64,000 nt of DNA from Scandinavium sp036271055 (lineage in GTDB: Bacteria; Pseudomonadota; Gammaproteobacteria; Enterobacterales; Enterobacteriaceae), in contig NZ_DATBBJ010000087.1 of the NCBI RefSeq assembly GCF_036271055.1, forward strand, positions 1 to 64,000. Reading direction: 5' to 3'. The translations under genes and the position numbers were made by a program. How positions within the stretch are numbered: position 1 is the first letter of the stretch; every line of letters begins with the position of its first letter. This document shows positions 17,976 to 26,802 of the stretch, one piece after another. The notes below the pieces were generated by a model that made no database searches, was not told where the DNA came from, and worked only from the letters and a program-made list of their open reading frames with translations.

Positions 17976-18671
17976 ATGCGAATTCTGGCTATTGATACCG
18001 CCACTGAAGCCTGTTCTGCGGCTTTGTGGAATGACGGCGCCACAACGGCTCATTTCGAGCTGTGTCCCCGCGAACATACCCAACGTATTCTGCCTCTGGT
18101 GCAGGATATTCTCAGCGAAACCGCAACCCAACTGACAGAGCTCGACGCGCTGGCATTTGGCCGTGGGCCGGGCAGCTTTACCGGCGTGCGTATCGGTATC
18201 GGCATCGCTCAAGGGCTGGCGTTGGGTGCATATTTGCCGATGATTGGCGTGTCTACGTTGATGACGATGGCGCAAGGCGCATGGCGCAGAACCGGTGCCA
18301 CTCGTGTGCTGGCGGCCATTGACGCTCGTATGGGTGAAGTCTACTGGGCTGAATATCAGCGCGATGAACAAGGCCACTGGCACGGCGAAGAGAGTGAAGC
18401 CGTGCTTAAACCAGAGGCCGTTAACGCACGGTTGAAGCAGCTTGACGGCGAGTGGGCTACTGTTGGAACAGGCTGGCAAGCGTGGCCGGAAATGGCCAAC
18501 GATACGCCTGTGACGCTGGTTGATGGTGAAACATTGTTACCTGCGGCAGAAGACATGTTGCCACTGGCCTGCCAGTTGCTGAGCGAGAATAAAACGGTCG
18601 CCGTCGAACACGCCGAACCGGTTTATTTACGCAACACCGTGGCGTGGAAGAAACTTCCTGGCCGGGAATGA
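17976..18671 (+). CDS. tsaB: tRNA t6A37 threonylcarbamoyltransferase complex subunit TsaB
   Basis: 231 residues, the E. coli length. It is an ASKHA-fold protein that scaffolds TsaD and TsaE in making N6-threonylcarbamoyladenosine at A37 of ANN-decoding tRNAs. N-terminal MRILAIDTATEACSAALW and the block GRGPGSFTGVRIGIGIAQG are diagnostic. The ATG at 17976 is preferred over an upstream GTG/ATG because it gives the family N-terminus. TsaB is essential in E. coli. Followed 37 bp later by yeaY, as in E. coli. Confidence 0.96.
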   Translation: MRILAIDTATEACSAALWNDGATTAHFELCPREHTQRILPLVQDILSETATQLTELDALAFGRGPGSFTGVRIGIGIAQGLALGAYLPMIGVSTLMTMAQGAWRRTGATRVLAAIDARMGEVYWAEYQRDEQGHWHGEESEAVLKPEAVNARLKQLDGEWATVGTGWQAWPEMANDTPVTLVDGETLLPAAEDMLPLACQLLSENKTVAVEHAEPVYLRNTVAWKKLPGRE

Positions 18672-18708
18672 ATCTTAGTTATATGACTGAGAATAAAGGA
18701 GTCCGATC

Positions 18709-19305
18709 ATGGCGAGTCAAAAACAGATTTTTCGTGGATTACTGGCTGCTCTGATCGTTACCGCGCTGAGCGGATGCGTCACCGTTCCTGATGCCATTAA
18801 AGGCACCAGCCCGACGCCGCAGCAGGATTTGGCTCGCGTGATGGCGGCCCCGCGACTGTATGTCGGTCAGGAAGCCCGTTTTGGCGGCAAAGTGGTGAGC
18901 GTCAATAACGAGCAGGGTAAAACCCGGCTGGAAATCGCCACCGTTCCGCTGGATGAAGGCGCACGTCCAGGGCTTGGCGATCCTTCGCGAGGACGTATTT
19001 ACGCGGATGTGAACGGTTTCCTCGACCCAACCGATTTCAAGAATCAGCTGGTTACCGTGGTCGGGCCGATTACCGGTACAGCGAAAGGGAAAATCGGCAA
19101 CACGGCTTATACCTACATGGTGATGCAGGCGAATGGCTTTAAACGCTGGCGCGTGACGCAGCAAGTCGTGATGCCGCCGCAACCTATCGACCCGTATTGG
19201 GGCGGTGGATGCCGATATCATCGCTGCGGGTACGGTGGTTTCGGAGCTTATGGCGGATGGTATAATCCCGGCCCTGCTCAGGTGCAGACCATCGTAACGG
19301 AATAA
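18709..19305 (+). CDS. yeaY: Slp-family outer-membrane lipoprotein YeaY
   Basis: 198 residues. The signal peptide ends in the lipobox LSGC (Cys 23), with Val at +2, so outer-membrane targeting is expected. The Slp domain follows (SPTPQQDL, YVGQEARFGGKVVSV), with a glycine/tyrosine-rich C-terminal tail (GGGCRYHRCGYGGFGAYGG) near residues 164-182, which in this strain includes two extra cysteines. Role unknown; Slp proteins respond to starvation and acid stress. AAAGGAG precedes the ATG. An intrinsic terminator follows at 19328. Confidence 0.93.
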   Translation: MASQKQIFRGLLAALIVTALSGCVTVPDAIKGTSPTPQQDLARVMAAPRLYVGQEARFGGKVVSVNNEQGKTRLEIATVPLDEGARPGLGDPSRGRIYADVNGFLDPTDFKNQLVTVVGPITGTAKGKIGNTAYTYMVMQANGFKRWRVTQQVVMPPQPIDPYWGGGCRYHRCGYGGFGAYGGWYNPGPAQVQTIVTE

Positions 19306-19327
19306 CGTGTTGTTTTTACAGATTAAG

Positions 19328-19356
19328 AAAACAGCGGCTGGTCCGCTGTTTCTTTT
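19328..19356 (+). terminator. Intrinsic terminator after yeaY
   Basis: AACAGCGG-CTGGT-CCGCTGTT hairpin followed by TCTTTTT, 23 bp after the yeaY stop. Confidence 0.85.
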
Positions 19357-19431
19357 TGGTGGGATGGACTCCCGATAGTCAGAAAAATAAATAGTGACGC
19401 GCTTCGCAACCTTAAATTCGTATAATTAATA

Positions 19432-19448
19432 AACTGGTACGATAAGTT
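19432..19448. promoter_or_regulatory. FadR operator in the fadD promoter
   Basis: AACTGGTACGATAAGTT is a close match to the E. coli fadD operator (AGCTGGTATGATGAGTT). It sits just downstream of TATAAT (19421-19426), a likely -10 element, so FadR would overlap the start point and repress until long-chain acyl-CoA binds. Confidence 0.8.
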
Positions 19449-19520
19449 AAAATGTTGTTAATAACGTGTTTATTGACAGGGGTTGTGATGACGACGAATT
19501 CTCATTTCAGAGGTGATGCA

Positions 19521-21206
19521 TTGAAAAAGGTTTGGCTTAACCGCTATCCCGCTGATGTCCCGGCGGAGATCGATCCTGACCGTTATCAATCCCTGGTAGA
19601 TTTGTTTGAACAGTCAGCAACGCGCTACGCTGACCAGCCCGCTTTTATCAACATGGGCGAAGTGATGACGTTTCGTAAGCTGGAAGAGCGCAGCCGCGCC
19701 TTCGCCGCTTATCTTCAGGAAGGGCTTGGCCTGCAAAAAGGCGACCGTGTAGCGTTGATGATGCCCAACCTGCTGCAATACCCAGTGGCACTGTTCGGTA
19801 TTCTGCGTGCAGGCATGATTGTGGTGAACGTCAACCCGCTCTATACGCCGCGTGAGTTGGAACATCAGCTAAATGACAGCGGTGCCAGCGCAATAGTGAT
19901 CGTCTCCAACTTTGCTCACACCCTCGAAAAAGTCGTCAATAAAACGCAGGTCCGGCACGTCATTCTTACCCGCATGGGCGATCAGCTTTCGACCGCCAAA
20001 GGTACGCTGGTTAACTTCGTCGTGAAGTACATCAAGCGCCTTGTGCCGAAATACCATCTGCCAGACGCGCTCTCTTTCCGCAGTGCGTTACAGCAGGGCT
20101 ACCGGATGCAGTACATTAAGCCGGAAGTGGTGTCCGAGGATTTAGCTTTCTTGCAATACACGGGCGGGACGACAGGCGTAGCGAAAGGCGCAATGCTCAC
20201 GCACCGCAATATGCTGGCAAATCTGGCCCAGGTACACGCGACTTACGGGCCGCTGTTCCAGCCGGGCAGAGAGTTAGTCGTGACCGCGTTACCGCTGTAT
20301 CACATTTTCGCGCTGACCATGAACTGCCTGCTGTTTATTGAACTCGGCGGTCAGAATCTGTTGATCACTAACCCGCGCGATATTCCGGGGTTAGTGAAAG
20401 AGCTGGCGAAATACCCGTTCACCGCCATGACCGGCGTGAACACGCTGTTCAATGCGCTACTGAATAACAAAGAGTTTCAGCAACTCGATTTCTCTTCGCT
20501 GCGTCTTTCGGCGGGTGGCGGAATGCCGGTTCAAAATGCCGTTGCCGAGCGTTGGGTTAAACTCACCGGGCGTTATCTGCTGGAAGGCTATGGCCTGACC
20601 GAATGTGCGCCGCTCGTTAGCGTCAATCCGCACGACATTGATTATCACAGCGGTAGCATTGGCCTGCCGGTGCCGTCCACCGAAGTGAAGCTGGTGGATG
20701 ACGACAACAACGAAGTTGCACCGGGCGACCCGGGTGAACTGTGCGTCAAAGGCCCGCAGGTAATGCTGGGCTACTGGCAGCGTCCGGATGCCACCGATGA
20801 AATCATCAAAGACGGCTGGCTGCACACGGGAGATATCGCCGTGATGGACGAAGAGGGCTTCCTGCGCATCGTCGATCGCAAAAAAGATATGATTCTGGTC
20901 TCAGGTTTTAACGTCTATCCCAACGAAATTGAAGACGTGGTGATGCAGCATTCCGGCGTGCAGGAAGTGGCGGCAGTCGGCGTGCCATCAGGCAGCAGTG
21001 GGGAAGCGGTTAAAATTTTCGTGGTCAAAAAAGACCCAGCGTTGACCGATGAAGCGCTGATTACGTTCTGTCGTCGCCATCTGACGGGATACAAAGTGCC
21101 GAAGCTGGTTGAGTTCCGTGAGGAATTGCCGAAATCAAACGTCGGAAAGATATTACGACGAGAACTACGTGACGAAGCGCGCGCTAAAGTAGACAATAAA
21201 GGCTGA
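19521..21206 (+). CDS. fadD: Long-chain-fatty-acid-CoA ligase FadD
   Basis: 561 residues, exactly the E. coli length when started at the TTG 19521 (after AGAGGTGATGCA), which is also the E. coli start codon. Peripheral inner-membrane acyl-CoA synthetase that activates imported long-chain fatty acids with ATP and CoA, coupling FadL transport to beta-oxidation. AMP-binding motif TGGTTGVAKGAMLTH (about 213-227), the YGLTECAP motif and the fatty-acyl signature DGWLHTGDIAVMDEEGFLRI are present, with the catalytic C-terminal lysine in SNVGKILRREL. An upstream in-frame ATG would add 23 residues but has no family support. FadR operator and promoter are directly upstream. Confidence 0.97.
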   Translation: MKKVWLNRYPADVPAEIDPDRYQSLVDLFEQSATRYADQPAFINMGEVMTFRKLEERSRAFAAYLQEGLGLQKGDRVALMMPNLLQYPVALFGILRAGMIVVNVNPLYTPRELEHQLNDSGASAIVIVSNFAHTLEKVVNKTQVRHVILTRMGDQLSTAKGTLVNFVVKYIKRLVPKYHLPDALSFRSALQQGYRMQYIKPEVVSEDLAFLQYTGGTTGVAKGAMLTHRNMLANLAQVHATYGPLFQPGRELVVTALPLYHIFALTMNCLLFIELGGQNLLITNPRDIPGLVKELAKYPFTAMTGVNTLFNALLNNKEFQQLDFSSLRLSAGGGMPVQNAVAERWVKLTGRYLLEGYGLTECAPLVSVNPHDIDYHSGSIGLPVPSTEVKLVDDDNNEVAPGDPGELCVKGPQVMLGYWQRPDATDEIIKDGWLHTGDIAVMDEEGFLRIVDRKKDMILVSGFNVYPNEIEDVVMQHSGVQEVAAVGVPSGSSGEAVKIFVVKKDPALTDEALITFCRRHLTGYKVPKLVEFREELPKSNVGKILRRELRDEARAKVDNKG

Positions 21207-21226
21207 ACTACGCGTCATCCGCCTCG

Positions 21227-21249
21227 CGCCGGTTAAACCGGCGTTTTTT
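21227..21249 (+). terminator. Hairpin and U-tract between fadD and rnd
   Basis: CGCCGGTT-AAACCGGCG followed by six T, 28 bp before the rnd start. It looks like the fadD terminator. In E. coli rnd the equivalent U-rich stretch after the hairpin was reported to be needed for rnd translation, so this element may have two roles. Confidence 0.75.
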
Positions 21250-21276
21250 ATGGGCGCAAACCATAGAGAATACAGA

Positions 21277-22407
21277 TTGAATTATCAGATGATCACCGAG
21301 GACGCTGCGCTGAAGGCCGCCTGTGACGAGGCCCGCAACGTTCCTGCCATTGCGCTGGACACCGAATTTGTCCGCACCCGAACCTATTACCCGCAGTTGG
21401 GTCTGATCCAGATGTTTGATGGCGAAACGGTGGTGCTGATTGACCCCCTGACCATCACCGACTGGCGGCCATTCAAAGAATTGATGGATGACAACAATGT
21501 CACCAAATTCCTGCATGCCGGCAGTGAAGATCTCGAAGTCTTTTTGAATGCTTTTGGTTCACTCCCCGAGCCGCTTATCGACACGCAAATCCTGGCGGCA
21601 TTCTGCGGCCGCCCGATGTCATGGGGCTTTGCGGCGATGGTCGAGGAGTACACCGGTATTGCGCTTGATAAGAGTGAATCCCGTACCGACTGGCTCGCGC
21701 GCCCACTGACCGAGCGCCAGTGTGATTATGCTGCCGCAGATGTTTGGTACTTACTGCCGATCGCCAAAAAGCTTATGGACGAAACGGAGTCCAGCGGCTG
21801 GCTTTCAGCCGCGCTCAACGAATGCCGTTTGATGCAGCAGCGTCGTCAGGAAGTCGTCGACCCGGCAGAAGCCTGGCGCGATATTACCAACGCCTGGCAA
21901 CTGCGTACGCGCCAACTGGCATGTCTCAAATTATTGGCCGACTGGCGTCTGCGTAAAGCGCGTGAACGCAACATGGCACTGAATTTCGTGGTACGTGAAG
22001 AACATTTGTGGAGCGTAGCGCGTTATATGCCAGGCGGTTTGGGGGAACTCGATAGCCTCGGCCTTTCAGGCAGCGAAATCCGTTTCCACGGAAAAACGCT
22101 GATTAGCCTGGTCGAAAAAGCGAAAGAACTGCCAGAAGAGGCGTTGCCAGAGCCGCTGTTAAATCTGATGGACATGCCGGGCTATCGCACGCTGTTTAAA
22201 GAGATTAAAGCGCTGGTGCTGGAAGTGAGCACCGAAGCGGGTTTAAGCGTAGAACTGATGGCGTCTCGTCGTCAGATTAACCAGCTACTGAACTGGCACT
22301 GGCAGTTGAAATCACAGAACGGATTGCCAGAGCTGATTGCGGGCTGGCGCGGCGAATTGATGGCCGATCGCCTGAAAGCGCTGCTGGAGAAATATCCTCG
22401 CGCATAA
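21277..22407 (+). CDS. rnd: Ribonuclease D
   Basis: 376-residue 3'-5' exoribonuclease of the DEDD family that trims tRNA precursors and other small RNAs. DEDDy residues are visible: LDTEFVRTRTYY (ExoI, D28/E30), LHAGSEDLEVF (ExoII) and CDYAAADVWYLLPI (ExoIII). An HRDC domain follows from about residue 210 (WQLRTRQLACLKLLADWRLRK). It starts at TTG 21277 as the E. coli gene starts at UUG; the upstream ATG 21250 lies within the hairpin U-tract and is not supported. Weak start codon and leader structure suggest deliberately low expression. Confidence 0.95.
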   Translation: MNYQMITEDAALKAACDEARNVPAIALDTEFVRTRTYYPQLGLIQMFDGETVVLIDPLTITDWRPFKELMDDNNVTKFLHAGSEDLEVFLNAFGSLPEPLIDTQILAAFCGRPMSWGFAAMVEEYTGIALDKSESRTDWLARPLTERQCDYAAADVWYLLPIAKKLMDETESSGWLSAALNECRLMQQRRQEVVDPAEAWRDITNAWQLRTRQLACLKLLADWRLRKARERNMALNFVVREEHLWSVARYMPGGLGELDSLGLSGSEIRFHGKTLISLVEKAKELPEEALPEPLLNLMDMPGYRTLFKEIKALVLEVSTEAGLSVELMASRRQINQLLNWHWQLKSQNGLPELIAGWRGELMADRLKALLEKYPRA

Positions 22408-22451
22408 CCGATTTGTTGCCTGATGGCGGTATGCTTACAGGAGACAATAAT

Positions 22452-22478
22452 AAAAAACCCCGGAATTCCGGGGTTTTT
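22452..22478. terminator. Bidirectional terminator between rnd and minE
   Basis: AAAAAACCCCGG-AATT-CCGGGGTTTTT, a symmetric hairpin flanked by A and T runs that can end both convergent transcripts. Confidence 0.92.
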
Positions 22479-22482
22479 CGTA

Positions 22483-22752
22483 TCACGATTTCGATTCTTC
22501 CGCTTCGGGGAGCGTGACGTTGAGCTCAAGAATGGAGATATCCCCATCTTTTTGCTCTAACTGCACGGTCACCATTTCCGGGTCGATCTGGATGTATTTG
22601 CAGATCACCTCAAGAATATCTTTCCTGAGCTGCGGCAAATAATGCGGTTCAGCGTCACTACGACGGCGTTCCGCGACAATAATCTGTAAACGTTCTTTCG
22701 CGATGTTGGCGGTGTTCTTTTTTCGTGAGAGAAAAAAGTCGAGTAATGCCAT
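22483..22752 (-). CDS. minE: Cell division topological specificity factor MinE
   Basis: 89 residues. The N-terminal anti-MinCD and membrane-targeting helix reads MALLDFFLSRKKNTANIAKERLQ in two halves; the C-terminal topological domain contains ICKYIQIDPEMV and KDGDISILELNVTLPEAEE. MinE stimulates MinD ATPase and drives pole-to-pole oscillation, confining MinC inhibition to the poles. Three bases after minD; third gene of minCDE. Confidence 0.97.
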   Translation of the reverse strand: MALLDFFLSRKKNTANIAKERLQIIVAERRRSDAEPHYLPQLRKDILEVICKYIQIDPEMVTVQLEQKDGDISILELNVTLPEAEESKS

Positions 22753-22755
22753 AAC

Positions 22756-23568
22756 TTATCCTCCGAACAGGCGTTTGAGGAAACCTTTCTTCTCTTCTTC
22801 GATGAAGCGGAAAGGACGTTCTTCTCCCAGCAGACGATCTACCGTGTCGGCGTAGGCTTTGCCCGCGTCGGCTTCGGCATCCAGAATAACCGGTTCCCCC
22901 TGGTTAGAGGCGCGAAGTACTGACTGATCTTCCGGGATCACACCAACCAGTTTAATGCGCAGAATTTCCAGCACATCTTCCATGCTCAGCATGTCGCCTC
23001 TGTTGACGCGGCCAGGGTTGTAGCGGGTCAGCAAGAGATGTTCTTTAATCGGGTCTTCGCCTTTCTCAGCACGGCGAGATTTTGACGCCAGAATGCCAAG
23101 AATACGGTCTGAGTCACGTACGGACGACACTTCCGGGTTGGTGGTAATAACGGCTTCGTCAGCGAAGTACAGCGCCATTAACGCACCGGTTTCAATCCCT
23201 GCCGGGGAATCACAGACGATGAAGTCGAAATCCATCTTCTTCAGTTCGTCCAGGACTTTCTCGACGCCTTCATAGGTCAGGGCATCTTTGTCACGGGTTT
23301 GGGAAGCGGGAAGAATATAAAGGCTTTCAGTGCGCTTATCTCTGATCAGCGCTTGATTCAGTGTGGCATCGCCCTGGATAACATTGACGAAATCGTAAAC
23401 CACACGGCGTTCGCAGCCCATGATCAAATCAAGGTTACGCAGACCGATGTCAAAATCGATAACAACAGTTTTCTTTCCCTTCTGGGCCAAACCAGTAGCG
23501 ATGGCCGCGCTGGAGGTGGTCTTTCCCACGCCCCCTTTACCCGAAGTCACAACAATAATGCGTGCCAT
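22756..23568 (-). CDS. minD: Septum site-determining ATPase MinD
   Basis: 270 residues. Deviant Walker A KGGVGKTTSS (residues 10-20 region) of the ParA/MinD class, and a C-terminal amphipathic membrane-targeting helix (EEKKGFLKRLFGG). It binds the inner membrane when ATP-bound and recruits MinC, and is released by MinE. Length and sequence are those of E. coli MinD. 23 bp downstream of minC. Confidence 0.98.
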   Translation of the reverse strand: MARIIVVTSGKGGVGKTTSSAAIATGLAQKGKKTVVIDFDIGLRNLDLIMGCERRVVYDFVNVIQGDATLNQALIRDKRTESLYILPASQTRDKDALTYEGVEKVLDELKKMDFDFIVCDSPAGIETGALMALYFADEAVITTNPEVSSVRDSDRILGILASKSRRAEKGEDPIKEHLLLTRYNPGRVNRGDMLSMEDVLEILRIKLVGVIPEDQSVLRASNQGEPVILDAEADAGKAYADTVDRLLGEERPFRFIEEEKKGFLKRLFGG

Positions 23569-23591
23569 AAAAATTCCTTGTTAAAAAGGGA

Positions 23592-24290
23592 TTAGTTTAA
23601 CGGTTCAATTGTCAGGGCGGCCTTGTCCAGACGCAGACGGACCGCTTTGCCATAATAATCGGCGGTGATGTTCTCACTCAGCCAGTATTCCCCTGCGATA
23701 GACACCAGTTCTGCCGCAAGATGGGTACAAAATATTTGTGCTTCTCTGTCGCCGCTGGCACCTGCCAACGCGCGACCACGCATCATGCCGTAAATGTGAA
23801 TATTGCCGTCGGCGATGAGTTCAGCGCCTGCGCTCACATGGTTTGTGACAATCAGATCACAGTTTGGTGCATAAATACGCTGACCGGAACGAACCGGTGT
23901 ATCAATCATTCGCGTTTTTGTGACCGGAGTAACAATTGGCGCGGGGGCAGGGGCTGCAACAGGTATCGCGCGCGCGGCTTTCTCTTTACCTTCAGTCAGT
24001 AAGGGAATGCCAGCACGGTCGATTTCCGCTTTTAATTTGGGATTCTTACAGCCGCTAACGCCCACGATACGCAAACCGGTGGCGGAAATCGCTTGCTGAA
24101 GCGGCTCCCAGCGGGTGACGTCAGCCAGACTGCTGATATTCACCACAACCGGTGCGTGTTGCAGAAAAGCGGGAGCCTGGGCGATTTTGTCTTCTAACGC
24201 CTGACGAATAACCTCGGGTTTTGCTTCGTGCAAATGAACCACTGATAACGTGAAGCTACTGCCTTTAAGTTCTATGGGCGTGTTTGACAT
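23592..24290 (-). CDS. minC: Septum site-determining protein MinC
   Basis: 232 residues. N-terminal FtsZ-antagonist domain (MSNTPIELKGSSFTLSVVHL), a Pro/Ala-rich linker at about 104-122 (APAPAPIVTP) and a C-terminal beta-helix dimerisation domain that binds MinD (SGQRIYAPNCDLIVTNHVSAG, RGRALAGASGD). It blocks Z-ring assembly at cell poles. The start at 24290 matches E. coli; five more residues upstream are possible but unneeded. First gene of minCDE; the 126-bp divergent region to ycgL holds the promoters. Confidence 0.97.
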   Translation of the reverse strand: MSNTPIELKGSSFTLSVVHLHEAKPEVIRQALEDKIAQAPAFLQHAPVVVNISSLADVTRWEPLQQAISATGLRIVGVSGCKNPKLKAEIDRAGIPLLTEGKEKAARAIPVAAPAPAPIVTPVTKTRMIDTPVRSGQRIYAPNCDLIVTNHVSAGAELIADGNIHIYGMMRGRALAGASGDREAQIFCTHLAAELVSIAGEYWLSENITADYYGKAVRLRLDKAALTIEPLN

Positions 24291-24416
24291 CCTGGCCTTA
24301 CTCAATTTTCAATTTATCGGCCGCACAGCTGCGGTGATATTCCGAAGACTACAGGGCATGTTATAGTCACTAATATAGAGTGGCAAGTCACCACGGTCTA
24401 ATTCAGAGTAAAAGTC

Positions 24417-24692
24417 ATGTTTTGTGTGATCTATAAAAGTATCAAGCGCGATCAAACTTACTTATATGTCGAAAAAAAGGACGATTTTTCCCGCGTGCCG
24501 GAAGAGTTAATGAAGGGATTTGGTCAGCCGCAGCTTGCAATGATTCTGCCCCTGGATGGGCGTAAGCAATTAGTCAATGCCTCACTGGAAAAGGTGAAAA
24601 AAGCCTTAACTGAACAAGGTTATTATCTGCAAATGCCGCCTCCACCGGAAGATTTACTCAAACAGCATCTCCAGGAGAGCGGGAAAAAATAA
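24417..24692 (+). CDS. ycgL: YcgL-domain protein
   Basis: 91-residue protein of the DUF709/YcgL family, usually next to minC in gammaproteobacteria. Conserved segments CVIYKSIKRDQTYLYVEK, DDFSRVPEELMKGFGQPQ and GYYLQMPPPPEDLLKQH. Structure known in E. coli as an alpha/beta fold; function unknown. Start at the ATG after a weak AAAAG, equivalent to the shorter E. coli form. Followed by ycgM after 19 bp. Confidence 0.92.
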   Translation: MFCVIYKSIKRDQTYLYVEKKDDFSRVPEELMKGFGQPQLAMILPLDGRKQLVNASLEKVKKALTEQGYYLQMPPPPEDLLKQHLQESGKK

Positions 24693-24711
24693 CGTAACGA
24701 CAGGAGCTGGC

Positions 24712-25371
24712 ATGTATCAACATCATCACTGGCAGGGCGCGCTACTGGATTACCCGGTCAGTAAAGTGGTTTGTGTAGGCAGTAATTACGCGAAGCATAT
24801 TCAGGAAATGGGCAGCGCTACGCCGGAAGAGCCGGTGCTGTTTATTAAGCCTGAAACGGCGCTGTGCGATATTCGCCAGCCGTTGGTGTTACCCGAAGGA
24901 TTGGGTTCTGTACATCATGAAGTTGAACTGGCGGTGCTGATTGGCGGCACGTTGCGACAGGCGACAGAAGAGCACGTGCTGAAAGCGATTGCCGGTTACG
25001 GTGTGGCGCTGGATCTCACTTTGCGCGACCTGCAAGGTAAAATGAAAAAAGCTGGGCAGCCGTGGGAAAAGGCAAAGGGGTTTGATAATTCCTGCCCAAT
25101 TTCCGGTTTTATTCCCGCGAGTGATTTTCAGGGCGACCCGCAAAACACGCAGCTCAGTCTGAAAGTGAATGGGGAAGTGCGCCAACAGGGCACTACGGCC
25201 GATATGATCCACAAGATTGTGCCGCTGATTGCCTACATGAGCCGTTTCTTCACCCTCAAAAGTGGCGACGTCATCCTCACCGGCACGCCGGAAGGCGTTG
25301 GCCCGCTTAGCAGTGGCGATGAGTTGAAAGTGGCATTTAACGGCCATTCTCTTACCACGCGCGTACTGTAA
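24712..25371 (+). CDS. ycgM: Fumarylacetoacetate hydrolase-family protein YcgM
   Basis: 219 residues. FAH/HpaG-type fold with metal ligands in the block VHHEVELAVLIGG (Glu-x-Glu) and further downstream Asp (LDLTLRDLQGK); closing TLKSGDVILTGTPEGVGPL is the family signature. Family members are oxaloacetate/acylpyruvate hydrolases or oxaloacetate tautomerases; the exact substrate in enterobacteria is not certain here. Start after CAGGAG. Middle gene of ycgLMN. Confidence 0.92.
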   Translation: MYQHHHWQGALLDYPVSKVVCVGSNYAKHIQEMGSATPEEPVLFIKPETALCDIRQPLVLPEGLGSVHHEVELAVLIGGTLRQATEEHVLKAIAGYGVALDLTLRDLQGKMKKAGQPWEKAKGFDNSCPISGFIPASDFQGDPQNTQLSLKVNGEVRQQGTTADMIHKIVPLIAYMSRFFTLKSGDVILTGTPEGVGPLSSGDELKVAFNGHSLTTRVL

Positions 25372-25464
25372 GCATCAATTGCCGCCCCTGTCGGGCGGCA
25401 AAACTTGCATCCGCATGCCAGACTGGTTATAAGGTGCACCCTGGTTTTCAATGGCGGACAATCT

Positions 25465-25908
25465 ATGAACGACACACCCTTCTGGCAAAGTAAAACGCTC
25501 GAGCAAATGACCGACGCTGAGTGGGAGTCTTTGTGTGATGGCTGCGGTCAGTGCTGCCTGAACAAGCTGATGGATGAAGACAGCGATGAAATCTATTTCA
25601 CCAACGTTGCCTGTCGCCAGCTCAATATCAAAACCTGCCAGTGCCGTAACTACGAGCGCCGTTTCGAATACGAGCCTGACTGCATCAAACTCACTCGCGA
25701 TAATTTGCCTACTTTTGAATGGCTGCCGCATACCTGCGCGTATCGCTTGCTGGCCGAAGGTAAACCGTTGCCTGCGTGGCATCCGTTGTTGATGGGGTCA
25801 AAAGCGGCGATGCATGGTGAGCGCATTTCAGTTCGCCATATTGCAGTGAAAGAATCGGACGTCGTGGACTGGGAAGATCACATTCTCAATCACCCCAATC
25901 GGGGTTGA
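25465..25908 (+). CDS. ycgN: UPF0260 cysteine-cluster protein YcgN
   Basis: 147 residues, YkgJ/UPF0260 family with a putative zinc or iron chelating cysteine cluster: LCDGCGQCCLNKL, then VACRQLNIKTCQCRNY and PDCIKL, TCAYRL. Function unknown. The E. coli protein begins about six residues earlier; here the corresponding upstream ATG (25451) is out of frame, so the start is MNDTPFWQSKTL at 25465 behind GGCGGA. A strong terminator follows. Confidence 0.9.
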   Translation: MNDTPFWQSKTLEQMTDAEWESLCDGCGQCCLNKLMDEDSDEIYFTNVACRQLNIKTCQCRNYERRFEYEPDCIKLTRDNLPTFEWLPHTCAYRLLAEGKPLPAWHPLLMGSKAAMHGERISVRHIAVKESDVVDWEDHILNHPNRG

Positions 25909-25921
25909 TTGCTAAAAACAG

Positions 25922-25959
25922 AAAACGCCACCCGCACTTTTTTTGCCGGTGGCGTTTTT
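25922..25959 (+). terminator. Intrinsic terminator after ycgN
   Basis: AAAACGCCACC ... GGTGGCGTTTTT, a long stem flanked by A and T runs; it can act on both strands. Confidence 0.85.
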
Positions 25960-25965
25960 GTTTTA

Positions 25966-26002
25966 GCGGACTGGTATCAGAAAAGTACTGATACCAGTCC
26001 GC
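25966..26002. repeat. Perfect 15-bp inverted repeat between ycgN and dsbB
   Basis: GCGGACTGGTATCAG at 25966-25980 and its exact complement CTGATACCAGTCCGC at 25988-26002 around a 7-base loop AAAAGTA. It lies between the ycgN and dsbB terminators, has no T run of its own and belongs to no family I recognise. Confidence 0.8.
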
Positions 26003-26087
26003 CGATTAATGGAATGGTGGTGAGGTCTCTACTCGCTTGCTGAAACGGGGCGGGGTTTTATGGCTTATTGGGCATCGGGAAAGACAT

Positions 26088-26115
26088 AAAAAAACGCGCC
26101 CGGAGGCGCGTTATT
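26088..26115 (-). terminator. Intrinsic terminator after dsbB
   Basis: On the minus strand, CGCGCC-TCCG-GGCGCG followed by seven T, about 20 bp past the dsbB stop. Confidence 0.9.
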
Positions 26116-26135
26116 CTTGTGCTATATGGCGTGTT

Positions 26136-26666
26136 TTAGCGACCAAACAGGTCACGTCTTTTCGGTTTTAGCGGCTGGGCAATCAGCACCAGAATGCCGA
26201 CAATCAGGAAGGCGGCAAAAATACCCACCAGCCACTGCGGCATTTCCAGCGTCAGGAACTGCCATTGACGCTCGGCGCAATCGCCTGATGCGACAAACAC
26301 CTGCGGCAACCATTTATCAAGCGGGAGCCAGCTCGGGAAGCGGGCGGCAAAATCGCAGGTCTGGAACGGTGAAGGATGCAGCTGGATCATGGTGTGTTCC
26401 CATGCCAGTTGAACACCACGCCAGGCGCTGTAAATCCAAATCAAAATCGCGGCATAACGCAGCGGCGTTTTCGGGCCAATCGCGCCGACAATGCCTGCAC
26501 CCATAATGCCGAACAGCGCACAGCGCTCGTAAATGCACATCACGCACGGTTTCAGCAGCATCACATGCTGGAACCACAGCGCAACCATTTCCAGCGCAAA
26601 AGCAGTCAACGCCAACAATAACCACGCTCCGCGACCGCGAGAGCATTGGTTTAAAAATCGCAACAT
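26136..26666 (-). CDS. dsbB: Disulfide bond formation protein DsbB
   Basis: 176 residues, four membrane helices. It reoxidises periplasmic DsbA and passes electrons to quinone. The first redox pair is in KPCVMCIYERC (Cys 41 and 44), the second pair in TCDFAARF and SGDCAERQW (about Cys 104 and 130). The start at 26666 is chosen because AGGG lies eight bases upstream and the length equals E. coli; the ATG two codons earlier overlaps the ribosome site. Downstream of nhaB in the same direction, as in E. coli. Confidence 0.96.
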   Translation of the reverse strand: MLRFLNQCSRGRGAWLLLALTAFALEMVALWFQHVMLLKPCVMCIYERCALFGIMGAGIVGAIGPKTPLRYAAILIWIYSAWRGVQLAWEHTMIQLHPSPFQTCDFAARFPSWLPLDKWLPQVFVASGDCAERQWQFLTLEMPQWLVGIFAAFLIVGILVLIAQPLKPKRRDLFGR

Positions 26667-26802
26667 AATCATTTCCCTGGAACATGCAAATTCACACGCA
26701 GTGTAAACGAAAACATTTACTGCGCCACTATGCTGGCGGTAATTATTGCGTAAAAGCCTGTGAATCGCCCGGAAAATATACCGGGCGTCAATCAGAGGAG
26801 AC

